Source: Reticulitermes lucifugus (lineage: Eukaryota; Arthropoda; Insecta; Blattodea; Rhinotermitidae). Taken from it: 62,302 nucleotides of DNA. Below the pieces are notes generated by a model. It worked only from the letters and a program-made list of their open reading frames with translations. It ran no database searches and had not been told where the DNA came from. The stretch covers positions 49,585-111,886 of the forward strand of contig JAKCWW010000410.1 of assembly GCA_026260175.1 (NCBI GenBank). The letters run 5' to 3'. A program made the position numbers and the translations under genes. Shown in pieces: positions 36,092 through 45,328 of the stretch (within the stretch, counting starts at the first letter, position 1; every line of letters begins with the position of its first letter).

Positions 36092-36400
36092 CTCATTTAT
36101 TTCGTCGAGGTATAATTTTTTAACGTTATCCCCTAATACACCGATACGTTTGTCCCATCTTGGCGCCGGTGTGAAAATTCCGTCGCGATAGAATTTAGGC
36201 TCTTAAATTCGCAGCCATTCATGAGTAGCCATTTCCACTTCCTCACTGTTATGGAATCGGCGACCTCCGAAGTGTTCCTTCGGTGGCCTAAAGAAATGAC
36301 AGTCTGACTGGGCAAGGTTAGGACTGTGGGGTGGATGGTCAAGATGTTCCCAGTGAAAACGACTGCAACAATTCAAACCTAACGTGCGCTGTTTGCGGTT
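36092..36400 (-). pseudogene. Mariner transposase C-terminal fragment
   Basis: Reading on the minus strand: HWEHLDHPPHSPNLAQSDCH, then EHFGGRRFHNSEEVEMA, THEWLRI, a TAA stop, EPKFYRDGIFTPAPRWDKR and IGVLGDNVKKLYLDEINE. The SPNLAQSD block holds the third catalytic aspartate of the mariner DDD triad. Only one in-frame stop interrupts this part, so it is relatively young, but the N-terminal DNA-binding domain and the first two catalytic aspartates are absent. Confidence 0.82.
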
Positions 36401-36651
36401 GCAATGTCTTTCTGATGGATCACACCTCGCCACAGATATTCAGGTATCTTTCCATCACCGTACACCTGTGTCAGTTGGCAGTGAATTCCGATGGGGGCAG
36501 CTTGTTTTGCCCTTAAATGCCGTTGCACTTCAACTTATCCCATGATTAGCACATGACTGCGTGACTGTTGCATGTTACCCCTGCTACAACTGCTACCGAA
36601 AAGTAAACTGCTTGATTAACACAAACGTTACAGTGTAAAGTAACTAACCCT

Positions 36652-36729
36652 ATGTATTTCGTGACAGTACAGTCGCACACAACACCACCATACAGTCAGG
36701 CGGTGTGTGACTACTGTCACGAAATACAT
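36652..36729. repeat. Palindrome within the mariner element
   Basis: ATGTATTTCGTGACAGTA (36652-36669) is perfectly inverted at 36712-36729, with further partial pairing inside (CACACAACACC against GGCGGTGTGTG). A near-duplicate of CTTGATTAACACAA lies at 36611 and again just after the palindrome (CTTGATTGATAACACAA), so the hairpin may be a separate insertion with a decayed target duplication. Confidence 0.7.
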
Positions 36730-38140
36730 CTTGATTGATAACACAACTTTACTTATTGGACATGCCTCATAGTTTCCGGTCCGTCGAAAATTATTTCAGT
36801 CCCTTATTTAACATTCGGATTACCTATGTAGGTGGCCGAACGTTTTTGCATCTGTAACGCCTTAATTTCAGTATTGAAGTCCCTTAAAGCATACTGCAGT
36901 CTGGTATGCCGATCACTCCCTCTTCGCCTGTTTGTTTTAAGATCTTGTAAATATCATGCCAGCAGCATTTGTTTAGCAGTTGTATTAAAGTTCTATTCTT
37001 GCAGCTTTTGGCCTAAAACGCTGACTGCAACCACCAAACAAGCAATCCCAACGAACGTTTGACATGAAAATTGCTCGTATAGTCACGTGATCCGGTGGGC
37101 GCCAATTCGCCATTGTTGCCAGTTGCTGTACATAACCTTCATCCAGTGATTTGAACGCCCCGCATCGTGAAGCATGGATCCCTTTGACATCTGCAACGTC
37201 TCTTTGACATATATTTCAGTGTGGTGAATATTTAATGAAATAAAGGGGGAAATAATTTTTGACTGTTCTGTAGGTCTGTTTGTATAGCGTTGTAGGTCGT
37301 GGATTTCTCCGAAACGTTTAGAACCACCTACAAACTCGTCGCTACACGGCAACATCTACTGACAATATTACACAGACCGCAGGCAAATAAACTGATAAAC
37401 AAAACAAATACATGGTGCCATAAAGCTGGCAACCCTAATTTACATGTCTGCCATTTTTGATCCTACTACACCGTACCCCACGCAAATCATATGTAAAAAA
37501 CCCACATCAGATGTGAAATCTACTACTACAACGCTATACGTGATTCAGAAATGTGCTGACACTAGTTCTCGGCATCAGTTCTAAATAACATGTCTCCAGA
37601 TGGTGGGAGGAATGTAAAGCATACGAGTATCACAGGGTGGTCTTGGCATGGCTTTTATAGTAAATGTTATTAGAAATTGTCACACAAGTTTGTGATTGTT
37701 GCTGTGTTGTGAAGTGGAGAATTAAGAATGTTAACGTGAATAATGGAATACTGGAAACCTCTCAATTGTTACCTGAAGGAGTGGAGGAAACTTCCCTGCT
37801 AGAATACACAGCTCAGGGTTTGCAGCTGTGTGCAGGGCCAGCGGATACAAGCTGCCCTTCCTCCTCTCTTCACTTGGCTTCTTCCTCCCACTGCTTCATT
37901 TTCGCTTTCATCTATTCGTTCTACTTCCGCTTTAATTTCTTTGGCTTCTTTCTGCCACTGCTTAATTTCCACTGACCCTTCCTCTGCAGTGTTCAACCTG
38001 CAGGTACGACCAGTTCACAGCCCTTCTCTTAGTGGCTTCTGGTAGCTGAGTATGCCAATCACCCAGTCCGCTCTTTCCTTGCACCTATTTCTTTCACACG
38101 TCTTACTCTTCTTGGACTTTCCTGAAAATTGAGCAAGTTA

Positions 38141-38417
38141 TAGGCGTAACTTGGCTAATAACATTTGGGGGGGGGATGCAAAATCGACCATTGGTATTAG
38201 GAACTTTAATTCACGAAGGAGCCAAGTTAGAAAGATGGGGTAGATTCGTTTGAACCTAGGTTTTTAATTTTTTTATGTACACCACCTAAATGATCGTTTA
38301 TAAAATACTTCTATTTTTTATTTGCCCCTCTTCAACTCAGTAGCAAAAAAGTATTCTTAGGTAGAAAAAAATATTGGAGGGGCTCCCCCCCTCTTGTACC
38401 CTCCAAGTTACGCCTAT
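38141..38417. mobile_element. MITE with TAGGCGTAACTTGG ends, copy 1
   Basis: The left end TAGGCGTAACTTGG is inverted at the right end (CCAAGTTACGCCTA, 38403-38416). The interior includes TTTTTTCTACC-like and GCCCCTCTTCAACTC blocks also found, inverted, at 45085-45328. It has no coding capacity. The superfamily is unclear, and I saw no certain target duplication. Confidence 0.7.
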
Positions 38418-38796
38418 GCAGTCAGCAGTCTCGTCTGAAACGTCAGTAACTATCGATAGAACCAGATGCCTTTAATTTTCATACTGAGAGTTAAAGTGAT
38501 ACAGGTTGAGGTGCCTGGTTGTTTGGCATGTATGAGGTTAGAAAAGATACACCAAAAACTTTTAATTCAAAAGCTGCTTTGAAACTGAGCATATTGATGT
38601 GGATTTGATATCAGCTTTATATTAGGCCTGCATTCTAACACTGGCTATTGTGAACATGGTACTGAACTTTTGGTTACTATAAACCGCACGTAATTTCTCG
38701 AGTAACAAAGTAACACTTGGATTCCCAAAAAAGGACTGTTCGCCATGGAGTTAGTTATCAGTTATGAGTGTAAAGCATATCTTTTCTTTGTTTCAG

Positions 38797-38944
38797 ATAC
38801 AGTCCCTGCAGAGCATTCAAACAGGTTATGAAAGAAGTCGGTGATTTAGCAGGACAGCATGAAGTGATAGCAGAAAACCTCCAATCAAATGTCATCTGTG
38901 AAGTTTCAATTTTCGTAAAAGACTTCAAAGAAGAACGGAAGAAA
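38797..38944 (+). CDS. Cip4: F-BAR adaptor (Cip4/TOCA family), exon in the F-BAR domain
   Basis: The acceptor is TTCTTTGTTTCAG and the donor is AAA followed by gtatgt. The first base completes the codon left by the 51-nt exon, giving Q-YSPCRAFKQVMKEVGDLA then GQHEVIAENLQSNVICEV and FVKDFKEERKK, 49 full codons ending in phase 0. The GQHEVIAEN motif is a hallmark of this family's F-BAR domain, in the helix that lies along the dimer. The exon marks the start of the CpG-poor half of the window. The open frame extending past 38944 reads into the intron and should be ignored. Confidence 0.95.
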
Positions 38945-39019
38945 GTATGTATTCTGCAAGTGTTTTCTGTCCCTTCCATAATCTCCTTTTGTGACATACA
39001 GTTGTCCCTATGCACGGCA

Positions 39020-39290
39020 TGAAGGCATGTGGTGGATTGGACCTAGACTCCACTCATTCATAACCTCGGCACTAGATGGAGGTAAATGGTCATCTTCATT
39101 CCACAGCCACTGTACCCCTAGCGAAACCACTCCCAGTACCCATTAAATATGAGGCTGGGTGGACCCCAGAGCCTGTCTGGATGCTTGGAAAGGAGAAAAA
39201 TCTCGTGTTCCTGCTGAGGACTGAAACAGTTTTTGAGTTGTCCAGCCCATAGCGTTGTCACTATACTGACTACACTCTCCTGGTCCCTAA
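39020..39290 (-). repeat. tRNA-derived SINE, family A, CpG-decayed
   Basis: On the plus strand it shows the inverted blocks ATAACCTCGGCACTAGATGG, CCACAGCCACTGTACCCC, GTACCCATTAAATATGAGG and the head near 39240-39285. Compared with the copy at 16066, CGCGGCCAC has become CACAGCCAC and CGACGCTAG has become CGGCACTAG, a pattern of CpG loss. A weak duplication (GTCCCTA on both sides) may be the target site. Confidence 0.78.
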
Positions 39291-39915
39291 TCCCAATTTG
39301 TTACGGTATCAAATGCACAGAGTATGTGAGTGAGTTTGTTTAATGTGATTGTGAAGTACTGGGTAAATATAGTGAAGGCTAAATTTGTGTTAAAGATTGA
39401 TTTAAGAAAGGTTACAATAGCTAATGTCTGAAATTAATTCAGAAATGTTTCTTGTATTTCTTAAGCTGTTGGCTGTATTCAGTGCAGGTATGCCAAGTGG
39501 TGTGAGACATAGTGAATGCATCTTCAGTTCTCATTTTGTCCCCTGCCTCCCCCACCCACAAAAAATAGGATGTGTGATTTCTAAAGGAAAGCGATCTGAA
39601 CTCGATTTGCAGACATAAAAATTGCTAATTTGTGTTCATTCTGCAGTGTTTTATGGTTAGGAAAAAGGACTTACCTTTTAGGTTTTTAAGGAGTAAAATT
39701 CTTTTAGAAAACGATTCAGTTCAGGGATACCAAATTGTGTTGCATATTTAGTTCTTGAAGTGGGATAATAAAGACCCAGGGAAGTTTTGTAAAAATCTTG
39801 AGCAGAAAGATTTGTAGGGTGACTTGTGATACCCATCACTTGAAGACACTTTTATGTTCATCTAAATTATTCATAAGAATTCAGTTCCTTCATCACAGAG
39901 AACATAGTCTGGGTC

Positions 39916-40050
39916 TGTATATGAAGACCTGAGTATGTTATATTGTTGCCGGTGACATTAAATCACCATAAAAGCCCTCTCTTTGAGTATTGGGACAGCC
40001 TAGGCGGTATAAATATTAAGTGAACACACCGCAGTGTTACGTTATACATA
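39916..40050 (+). repeat. Interspersed repeat R1, 3' part
   Basis: ATTGTTGCCGGTGACATTAA, CACCATAAAAGCCC, GGCGGTATAAATATTAAGTG and CACCGCAGTGTTACGTTATA follow the 27670-27803 copy closely, including the TATA-like block. CpGs of the other copy are often CA or TG here. Confidence 0.65.
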
Positions 40051-40446
40051 CATTGCGTATCTTTTTCAAATTGTAAAATTTTTTTCTCTTTGTGAATTCA
40101 CATTGCACAATCTTTTACTGCAGGACTTACTGTGCTGTAGGAGGCTGATGTTTCATTAAGATTAATTTTACATGTTGCCGTGAGCAATTTTGTATTGATG
40201 TTGTATTGTGAGCGCTATTGGATGTCACCACCATATGTTTGAATGTGTGTAGGTTATACCATAAGATGTCAGTAACTGTATTTATATGGATCAGCTTGGG
40301 CAAATATGATTCTTACATCATCTATCTGAATCATGTTTCATTGTGTCTTAGAAAGTGTTACAAAATTCAGAACATTTTGGAACGATATGTCAGCCCTATG
40401 GCTTATGTGTATGACTTACTTATTTACATGTCTCTTTTTTTTACAG

Positions 40447-40704
40447 CATTTACAAGAAGGTGCTCGAATGATGGCAAACCTGAATGCTCAGATGGTCTTG
40501 CTGGACAGGGCTCGTAAGAACTATGAGAAGGCATTTAAGGAAGCAGAAAGAGCGCTGGATAACTTTCAGCGGGCAGATGCAGACTTCAATTTATCACGAG
40601 CTGAAGTAGAGAAACAGCGGATGAACATGACCATTAAATCACAGCAGTGTGAGGAAACAAAAAATGAATATGCTAATCAGCTCCAAAAGGCCAATGATTT
40701 ACAG
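40447..40704 (+). CDS. Cip4: F-BAR adaptor (Cip4/TOCA family), exon in the F-BAR domain
   Basis: Eighty-six codons in phase 0 on both sides, between a T-rich acceptor (TTTTTTTTACAG) and donor CAG followed by gtaata. It encodes HLQEGARMMANLNAQMVLLD, RARKNYEKAFKEAERALDNF, QRADADFNLSRAEVEKQR and a run ending NQLQKANDLQ. This is the long central helix of the F-BAR domain, rich in lysine, glutamate and alanine as in the coiled antiparallel dimer. RKNYEKAFKEAERA and the KADADxNxxxAEVEK-like stretch align with FBP17 and CIP4. Sequence read past 40704 is intron. Confidence 0.96.
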
Positions 40705-41680
40705 GTAATAATTTTGAAAATTTTAGTAAGATATGGGCCCTCCCCCAGGCGCTGTGTAGGACCTCACATGCACGTGACCTTATATATACTTTTCCATAAA
40801 CCACATATAAAAAACTTCAAGGTGCATACTGTTATGTGAACTTCCATTATGAGGGATATTTTTTAAAAATTAATGCACATCCAAAATGAAAGGTTGCCTA
40901 ACACAAACGTAGGTTTAATTTCTATGCTCAGAATTTTTTTTGGCAATTGAGTCATTTACTGTACCGAAAATTATTTTTAAGGTTTTAAAACAGTTACACT
41001 TCGCTTAGTATCTCAGTAGACAGTTACTGGATTAACACTACTCTCATGGGCACGCGTATTATATGACCAAACAAACAAATAAAATTGTTTGTATGTTCCA
41101 TTGGTTAGTGCGTGGATTCTAGCATGCACAAAAGTCAAGCTACATAAATGTTTGTGGAACAGAACCTTTACCTGAGTCAGGGAGTGTGTGTATACCTTGT
41201 TGAAATTCTCAGTTATGTCTGAGTATAACTAACGGAGGTGGAGAATTGAATGAAACCTCACTGATCGAAGGGTTTATATTCCTAAAGCTCTCCGAAAGTG
41301 TATACTGCCTATGAGCTTACAGGCTTGGAGAAAAAAAAAAAGTAGAACAGTCTACATTTTATTGAACTTTACTGTATGGTAATCAGAACTCATAAAAAAT
41401 CATTTGCATAAACCATTAGTAACATGTACAAGAAAACTGTAATGTAGAGGGAGAGTGTGAGGCATCAAGCTGCTCTACTCCTAATACAGATCTTCCCTGC
41501 ATAGAACACAAGATTATGATTAACGGGCTATAATTTATCCACTGTTTAGAGTAGCAGAAATGATAAGATCGAAACTCCAGAAATACTTTTGCCTGCTTAT
41601 TACATATGACTTAACGATACAAGTGGCAAATATAAAAATGTATGTGTGAAGCATACTGCTAGTCTGTTGGTGAATGCTTT

Positions 41681-41722
41681 TTTTTCTCTCTCTCTATCTC
41701 TTCTTCTTCTTCTTCTTCTTCG
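41681..41722. repeat. (TC)n and (TTC)n microsatellite
   Basis: A CT run, then seven TTC units. Confidence 0.9.
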
Positions 41723-42784
41723 TAAACTGGTTAGTGAGCTGTGTTATACATCTGGGACCTTGATTTTGACCATAGTGAAAAGTAAAGAATTATGGAAAAA
41801 ACCATAATAAAACTAGATAAGGACACATCTTAACCAGATGGGGTAAAAGTAAGCAGGCAGTAATCATCATACCAAGTAGACCAAATAAGAAGTGGATTGC
41901 ATCAGGAAATTATGAAAGGAAAATACTACTAGTCAGATAACATACAAAATAAACAACACTGAACATCACCTTGAAGTGGAGGAACAGATGGAATAATTAG
42001 TGGCTGTGTCAGGGCATGTCCTTTCCTCTGTATGCACTCATTGCTGCATTGGTTGCCACCTGTCCTACTTGAACAGCCTTGATACTGGGACTGCATTTGC
42101 ACTGTAGAATTCAGGTTACTGGTCTACTTGCTTTCTTTACATCTTCTTTGGAATTTGGTTAATTGTATCCCCCATCCCAAGGACCCATAATTGTCCTCCC
42201 ATTTGGGGCACACCAAGCACTTAATGTGCTTAACATTAGTATCATAATGACAGTGTGAACCTTTGACACTGAGCTTGACAACTTGAGCTAGTGACAATCA
42301 AAGTCAGTGGACAGAAGTAAGTCACTGAGCTATGTAATTACTAATTTATAATTCCTTCAAGTCTGCACATTTGGAAGTATTATTTTCAGAATTTGTGTCA
42401 TTAATTATACAGATACATGGGGGTATCTGATACTGTGGCAAAAGCTTGTGTGGGCTTGGCATGACCGAAATATGTTAATACAATCTGTTCATTCCAATCA
42501 TCCACTAGATTTCTTCTCCCCCTTCATGCAAGCCACAGGCTTGATTTAATGAATGGAGTCAAAATTGGAAGAAAGTGTTAAAGTGCAAGAAAAGTTAACA
42601 CAAGCAGTTTTTTCATGGGAACATTGTGGTAATTTTACATTTGAAATTTTATTGCATTTTATTACAAGCCAGTTCACATTACCACACACCTAGGCTGGAT
42701 GATCAGAACATTTGTTAGTCAAATCAAACAGGATTTGTTGTCAATTAGATCCCATAGTAGAGTAAGAGGCTAAGGCATTACTTC

Positions 42785-42905
42785 TTGCAGTGGCTCTTAG
42801 GCCCCTTTCCTGGCCGTGGCCACCCCGAATAGGGGTTTCAAAACAGTAGTTTTTCACCAGATAGGGTGGTTAACACTATGCCCAACCCCCAAATCTGGAG
42901 GACCA
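42785..42905. repeat. LINE-like 3' fragment
   Basis: CCTGGCCGTGGCCACCCCGA, AGGGTGGTTAACA and TGCCCAACCCCCAAATCTGG resemble the block GCCCAACCCCCAACCTGGAG at about 62103. Both look like the conserved 3' region of a non-LTR element. The clade is not determined. Confidence 0.4.
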
Positions 42906-43131
42906 AAGGAGTTACTATCAGTATTTCTAATGAAGTTGTGATGGTGTTGCTGGATGTGTTGGGTGATGCAAAATCTCATAATGAGGTAGTTTTGCACAAG
43001 CCTCTTACCAGGAAAGGGGACACATGCAGAAGCTGTCATGGAAAGAACAGCCTGTTACTTGCCCTGTTTACATGAGTGATTTCTGTGTTTTCGTTGCTTT
43101 GAATATTGCATGACAAGCTGTGTCTTTGCAG

Positions 43132-43317
43132 AGCCAGCATTACCGCAATATGATGCCAGACATGTTCCATCAGCTACAAGAACTGGATGAGAAGCGAATA
43201 AAGAATATCAAGAACTTTATGATACAGTCTGTTGACATTGAGCGAAATGTGTTTCCTATCATCAGCAAGTGTTTAGATGGCATTGTGAGGGCAGCTGAAC
43301 AGATTGATGAGAAGGAG
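43132..43317 (+). CDS. Cip4: F-BAR adaptor (Cip4/TOCA family), exon in the F-BAR domain
   Basis: Sixty-two codons, phase 0 to 0, from acceptor GTCTTTGCAG to donor GAG followed by gtagga. It encodes SQHYRNMMPDMFHQLQELDE, then KRIKNIKNFMIQSVDIERNV and PIISKCLDGIVRAAEQID. The MPDMFHQLQELDEKRI and IISKCLDGI motifs match the last long helices of Cip4/FBP17 F-BAR domains (IPNIFQKIQEMEERRI and IIGKCLDGI in FBP17). The apparent extension to 43365 ends at a stop inside the intron. A pogo-like element begins only 31 bp past the donor. Confidence 0.96.
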
Positions 43318-43348
43318 GTAGGAGATCTTATATATAAGATTCCTAATA

Positions 43349-43655
43349 CAGTAGAATTCCTTTAATCTGGATGCTGATACTCCAGAAATCCTGATACACT
43401 GGCAGTTGGACTAGGTGTTGTGCAAGTGGTTTACAGCAAAGCATTCCAAAGGAAAACCCATGACTGGGCCTATGATAATCAAAAAACTGTGTGCTTGTAT
43501 GATGAAATGAAAGTAACTGATAAATGCACATTCTCTTATGGCTGGCTGCAAAGTAACAAAAAATTACCTGTAAGAATTGATGTCATTGTAGGTGATGTTT
43601 CACAATCCAGTATGCAGTGGGGTCCCATGGGTACCGGATTAAAAGAATTCTGTTG
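43349..43655 (+). mobile_element. pogo/Tigger-like element with CENP-B-type HTH fragment
   Basis: The ends CAGTAGAATTCCTTTAATCT and, inverted, CAACAGAATTCTTTTAATCC are bordered by TA (43347-43348, 43656-43657). A plus-strand frame includes VYSKAFQRKTHDW, then DEMKVTDKCTFSYGWLQ. The latter resembles the second helix-turn-helix of pogo/Tigger transposases and CENP-B (motif F-x-x-S-x-G-W-L). Catalytic sequence is absent. The element at 59873 shares the ends and a block TCCAGATGCCGATACTC in the opposite orientation. Confidence 0.75.
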
Positions 43656-44149
43656 TAATGTAAAGGCTAAGTTTCTATTATGTGAATATTTTTGTATGAA
43701 AGCAGTGTTGTAAATATTACCTGTATTGAAGTCAGTTAAATAGTTTAAGAAATTATAATATGTAATGTAATGAGTTTAAATATGCCTTTGATATGTGTCT
43801 GATACTAGTAAAGTACAGACTAGCAGGTGTCCCATGACTTACATGATAATAACTCGTGGTAAATGTAAACAGTGACTTGTCCAGTGTCTCATGCCAGAAA
43901 GTGTTAACACAGGCAACGTGCACGTATTGCATTGGGGGTCTGCTGTTGTAAAAACGTTTGTTCTTTAATATACAGTGTTGAATGTTTGTTTTATGAATTT
44001 GTTTACAGAATAAGATAATTAGATCATGAGCCACCTGGTTGTGTATGGATAAAAATTTGTGTTACAGCTTATTACTCTTTGTAGTTAGTGTGGTTTCTTG
44101 CATTTGTTACAAGGTTAGTAAATATTTTATTTATTACTTACCAACCAGG

Positions 44150-44450
44150 TGGGGACCAGGATAGCATAGCCAGTATAACAACTTGCTATGGTCTGGACGG
44201 CTCATGGTTCAAACCCTGGTGGGGGCAGTACATTTTCTCTTCTCTGTACCCATCCAACCAGCCCTGGGGTGCACCCAGCTTTCTGTGCAATGGGTGCTGG
44301 GGCTCTGTCCTGGGATAAAGCGGCCGGGGCTTAGCATTGACTATTCACCCCCACCCATCCATCATCTGGCACTGAGGTTAAACATGAGCAGAACTATACC
44401 CTACTCCCCCTCTGTGCCTCCATTGATATGTTGTGAGGTGACCTTTACCC
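44150..44450 (+). repeat. tRNA-derived SINE, family A, with target duplication
   Basis: The head is GATAGCATAGCCAGTATAAC and the B box CATGGTTCAAACCCTGG. The body holds GATAAAGCGGCCGGGGC and ACTGAGGTTAAACATGAG, and the tail is GTGACCTTTACCC. ACCAACCAGG flanks both sides (44140-44149 and 44451-44460), a 10-bp target duplication, so the element's limits are secure. The head shows CA/TG where family copies on the left have CG. Confidence 0.9.
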
Positions 44451-44604
44451 ACCAACCAGGCACATAGTCTGTCCCAGATTTGCCCTTACAATATGTATTG
44501 TATTTCGTCTATCCACTGCACATACTTCTACCAACATAAGTACCTCTCACCATTGCATGTTATTTTCTGTCATTGCTGAATGTGTTGGATTTGTGTTTCT
44601 GTAG

Positions 44605-44826
44605 GACACACAGATGGTTATAGAAAGGTATAAATCAGGGTTTCAACCACCAGAAGATATTGCATTTGAAGATCTTAGTGCAATAAAGACTGGTGAAGTA
44701 CAGCACCCAGTCAACACTGTTGCCATTACATCCATGAGGCCGGAAGCCATGACAGTGAAAGGCACCATGTCAGCAGGGAAGATAAAGAAGAGGGTTGGCC
44801 TCTTCGGCATCTTCAGCTCTAATAAG
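44605..44826 (+). CDS. Cip4: F-BAR adaptor (Cip4/TOCA family), exon joining F-BAR to linker
   Basis: Seventy-four codons, phase 0 to 0, acceptor TTTGTGTTTCTGTAG, donor AAG followed by gtagag. It encodes DTQMVIERYKSGFQPPEDIA, FEDLSAIKTGEV, then a less conserved part with TVKGTMSAGKIKKRVG and LFGIFSSNK. The VIERYKSGFQPPEDIAFEDL block closes the extended F-BAR domain and aligns with [20 protein letters not shown] in FBP17. The basic KIKKR stretch with its short hydrophobic LFGIF tail is the start of the linker before HR1. The linker varies by alternative splicing in vertebrate relatives, so additional exons in the following 17-kb intron are possible. Confidence 0.95.
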
Positions 44827-45084
44827 GTAGAGATGTTTACTATTTATACAGCTTAGCATATATGTAGCATTAACAGCATACAGGTGTGCTCACAATGAGA
44901 TACCAGTATGCTCACAGTGAGATACCAGTAAGTCTTTAGTTCGCCATTAATTTGGCCAGAATGGCGATTGACCTTGAAGAAAATCTAGAAGTCTTCAGGA
45001 TATCAGGGCCATTTGTTCCTAATATTTTTTTTCCATTCCTGAGCAGTGATGCTGTATTGTGGTTTGTTTACCTTGAAGATGGCA

Positions 45085-45328
45085 TAGGCATAACTTGGGG
45101 GGTGCAAGGGGGGCAAATGCCCCTCCAATATTTTTTCTACCTAAGAATGCAATTTTTGGCTACTGAGTGGAAGAGGAGCAACTTAAAAAATAGAAATAAT
45201 ATTTTTAAACGATTATTTGGATGGTGTAAAGACAGAAAAAATGAAAAACTTGCATTGAAACGAATCTTCCCCATCTTTTTAACCTGATTCCTCTGTAAAT
45301 TGAAGTTTCTAATACCCATGGTCGATTG
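45085..45328. mobile_element. MITE related to 38141-38417, copy 2
   Basis: It begins TAGGCATAACTTGG and, relative to copy 1, runs inverted, sharing AATATTTTTTCTACCTAAGA, the AGAGGAGCAA block and CTAATACCCATGGTCGAT at its end. The distal inverted repeat is missing, so it is truncated. A tandem 23-bp duplication (CTCACAATGAGATACCAGTA type) lies just upstream at about 44889-44935. Confidence 0.65.

Larger units (their letters stand above)
36018..36769 (-). mobile_element. Mariner-family transposon, 5'-deleted
   Basis: The left end GAAGGATGTTCAATAAGTGA and the inverted right end GAGGCATGTCCAATAAGTAA are matching terminal repeats, each bordered by TA (36016-36017, 36770-36771). The minus-strand interior carries the 3' third of a mariner transposase. 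The remaining ~300 bp toward the right end do not look like transposase and include a palindrome. Confidence 0.85.
5558..38796 (+). other. 33.2-kb intron of the F-BAR gene
   Basis: The phases of the flanking exons fit exactly, and the joined protein aligns with FBP17-type proteins without a gap, so no coding exon need be missing. The intron is CpG-rich until roughly 37.6 kb. It contains SINEs, hairpin elements, hAT, mariner and pogo fossils, a LINE end, the two gap-containing tandem arrays and several microsatellites. Stretches where I see nothing recognisable include 6064-7555, 10130-11416, 11495-13020, 13309-14760, 18446-19898, 19932-21704, 22214-22911, 24245-25629, 28908-29136, 32031-33499, 33906-35198 and 36770-38140. 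Several have open frames of 60-140 codons, but none shows a family motif. Confidence 0.85.
38945..40446 (+). other. 1.5-kb intron of the F-BAR gene
   Basis: It contains an inverted family A SINE (39020-39290) and a partial R1 repeat (39916-40050). Between them, 39291-39915 shows no recognisable feature. The 3' end is a long T-rich tract leading to the acceptor at 40446. Confidence 0.9.
40705..43131 (+). other. 2.4-kb intron of the F-BAR gene
   Basis: It contains a TC/TTC microsatellite (41681-41722) and a LINE-like 3' fragment (42785-42905). The rest, 40705-41680 and 41723-42784, shows no gene or recognised repeat. CpG is sparse throughout. Confidence 0.9.
43318..44604 (+). other. 1.3-kb intron of the F-BAR gene
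   Basis: It holds a pogo-like element (43349-43655) and a family A SINE (44150-44450). The 0.5 kb between them is AT-rich without features I recognise. Confidence 0.9.

Noticed and set aside
37664..38045. Overlapping plus- and minus-strand frames just upstream of the exon at 38797
   Set aside because: Low-complexity composition; no phase-compatible splice sites were needed, as the flanking exons already join perfectly.
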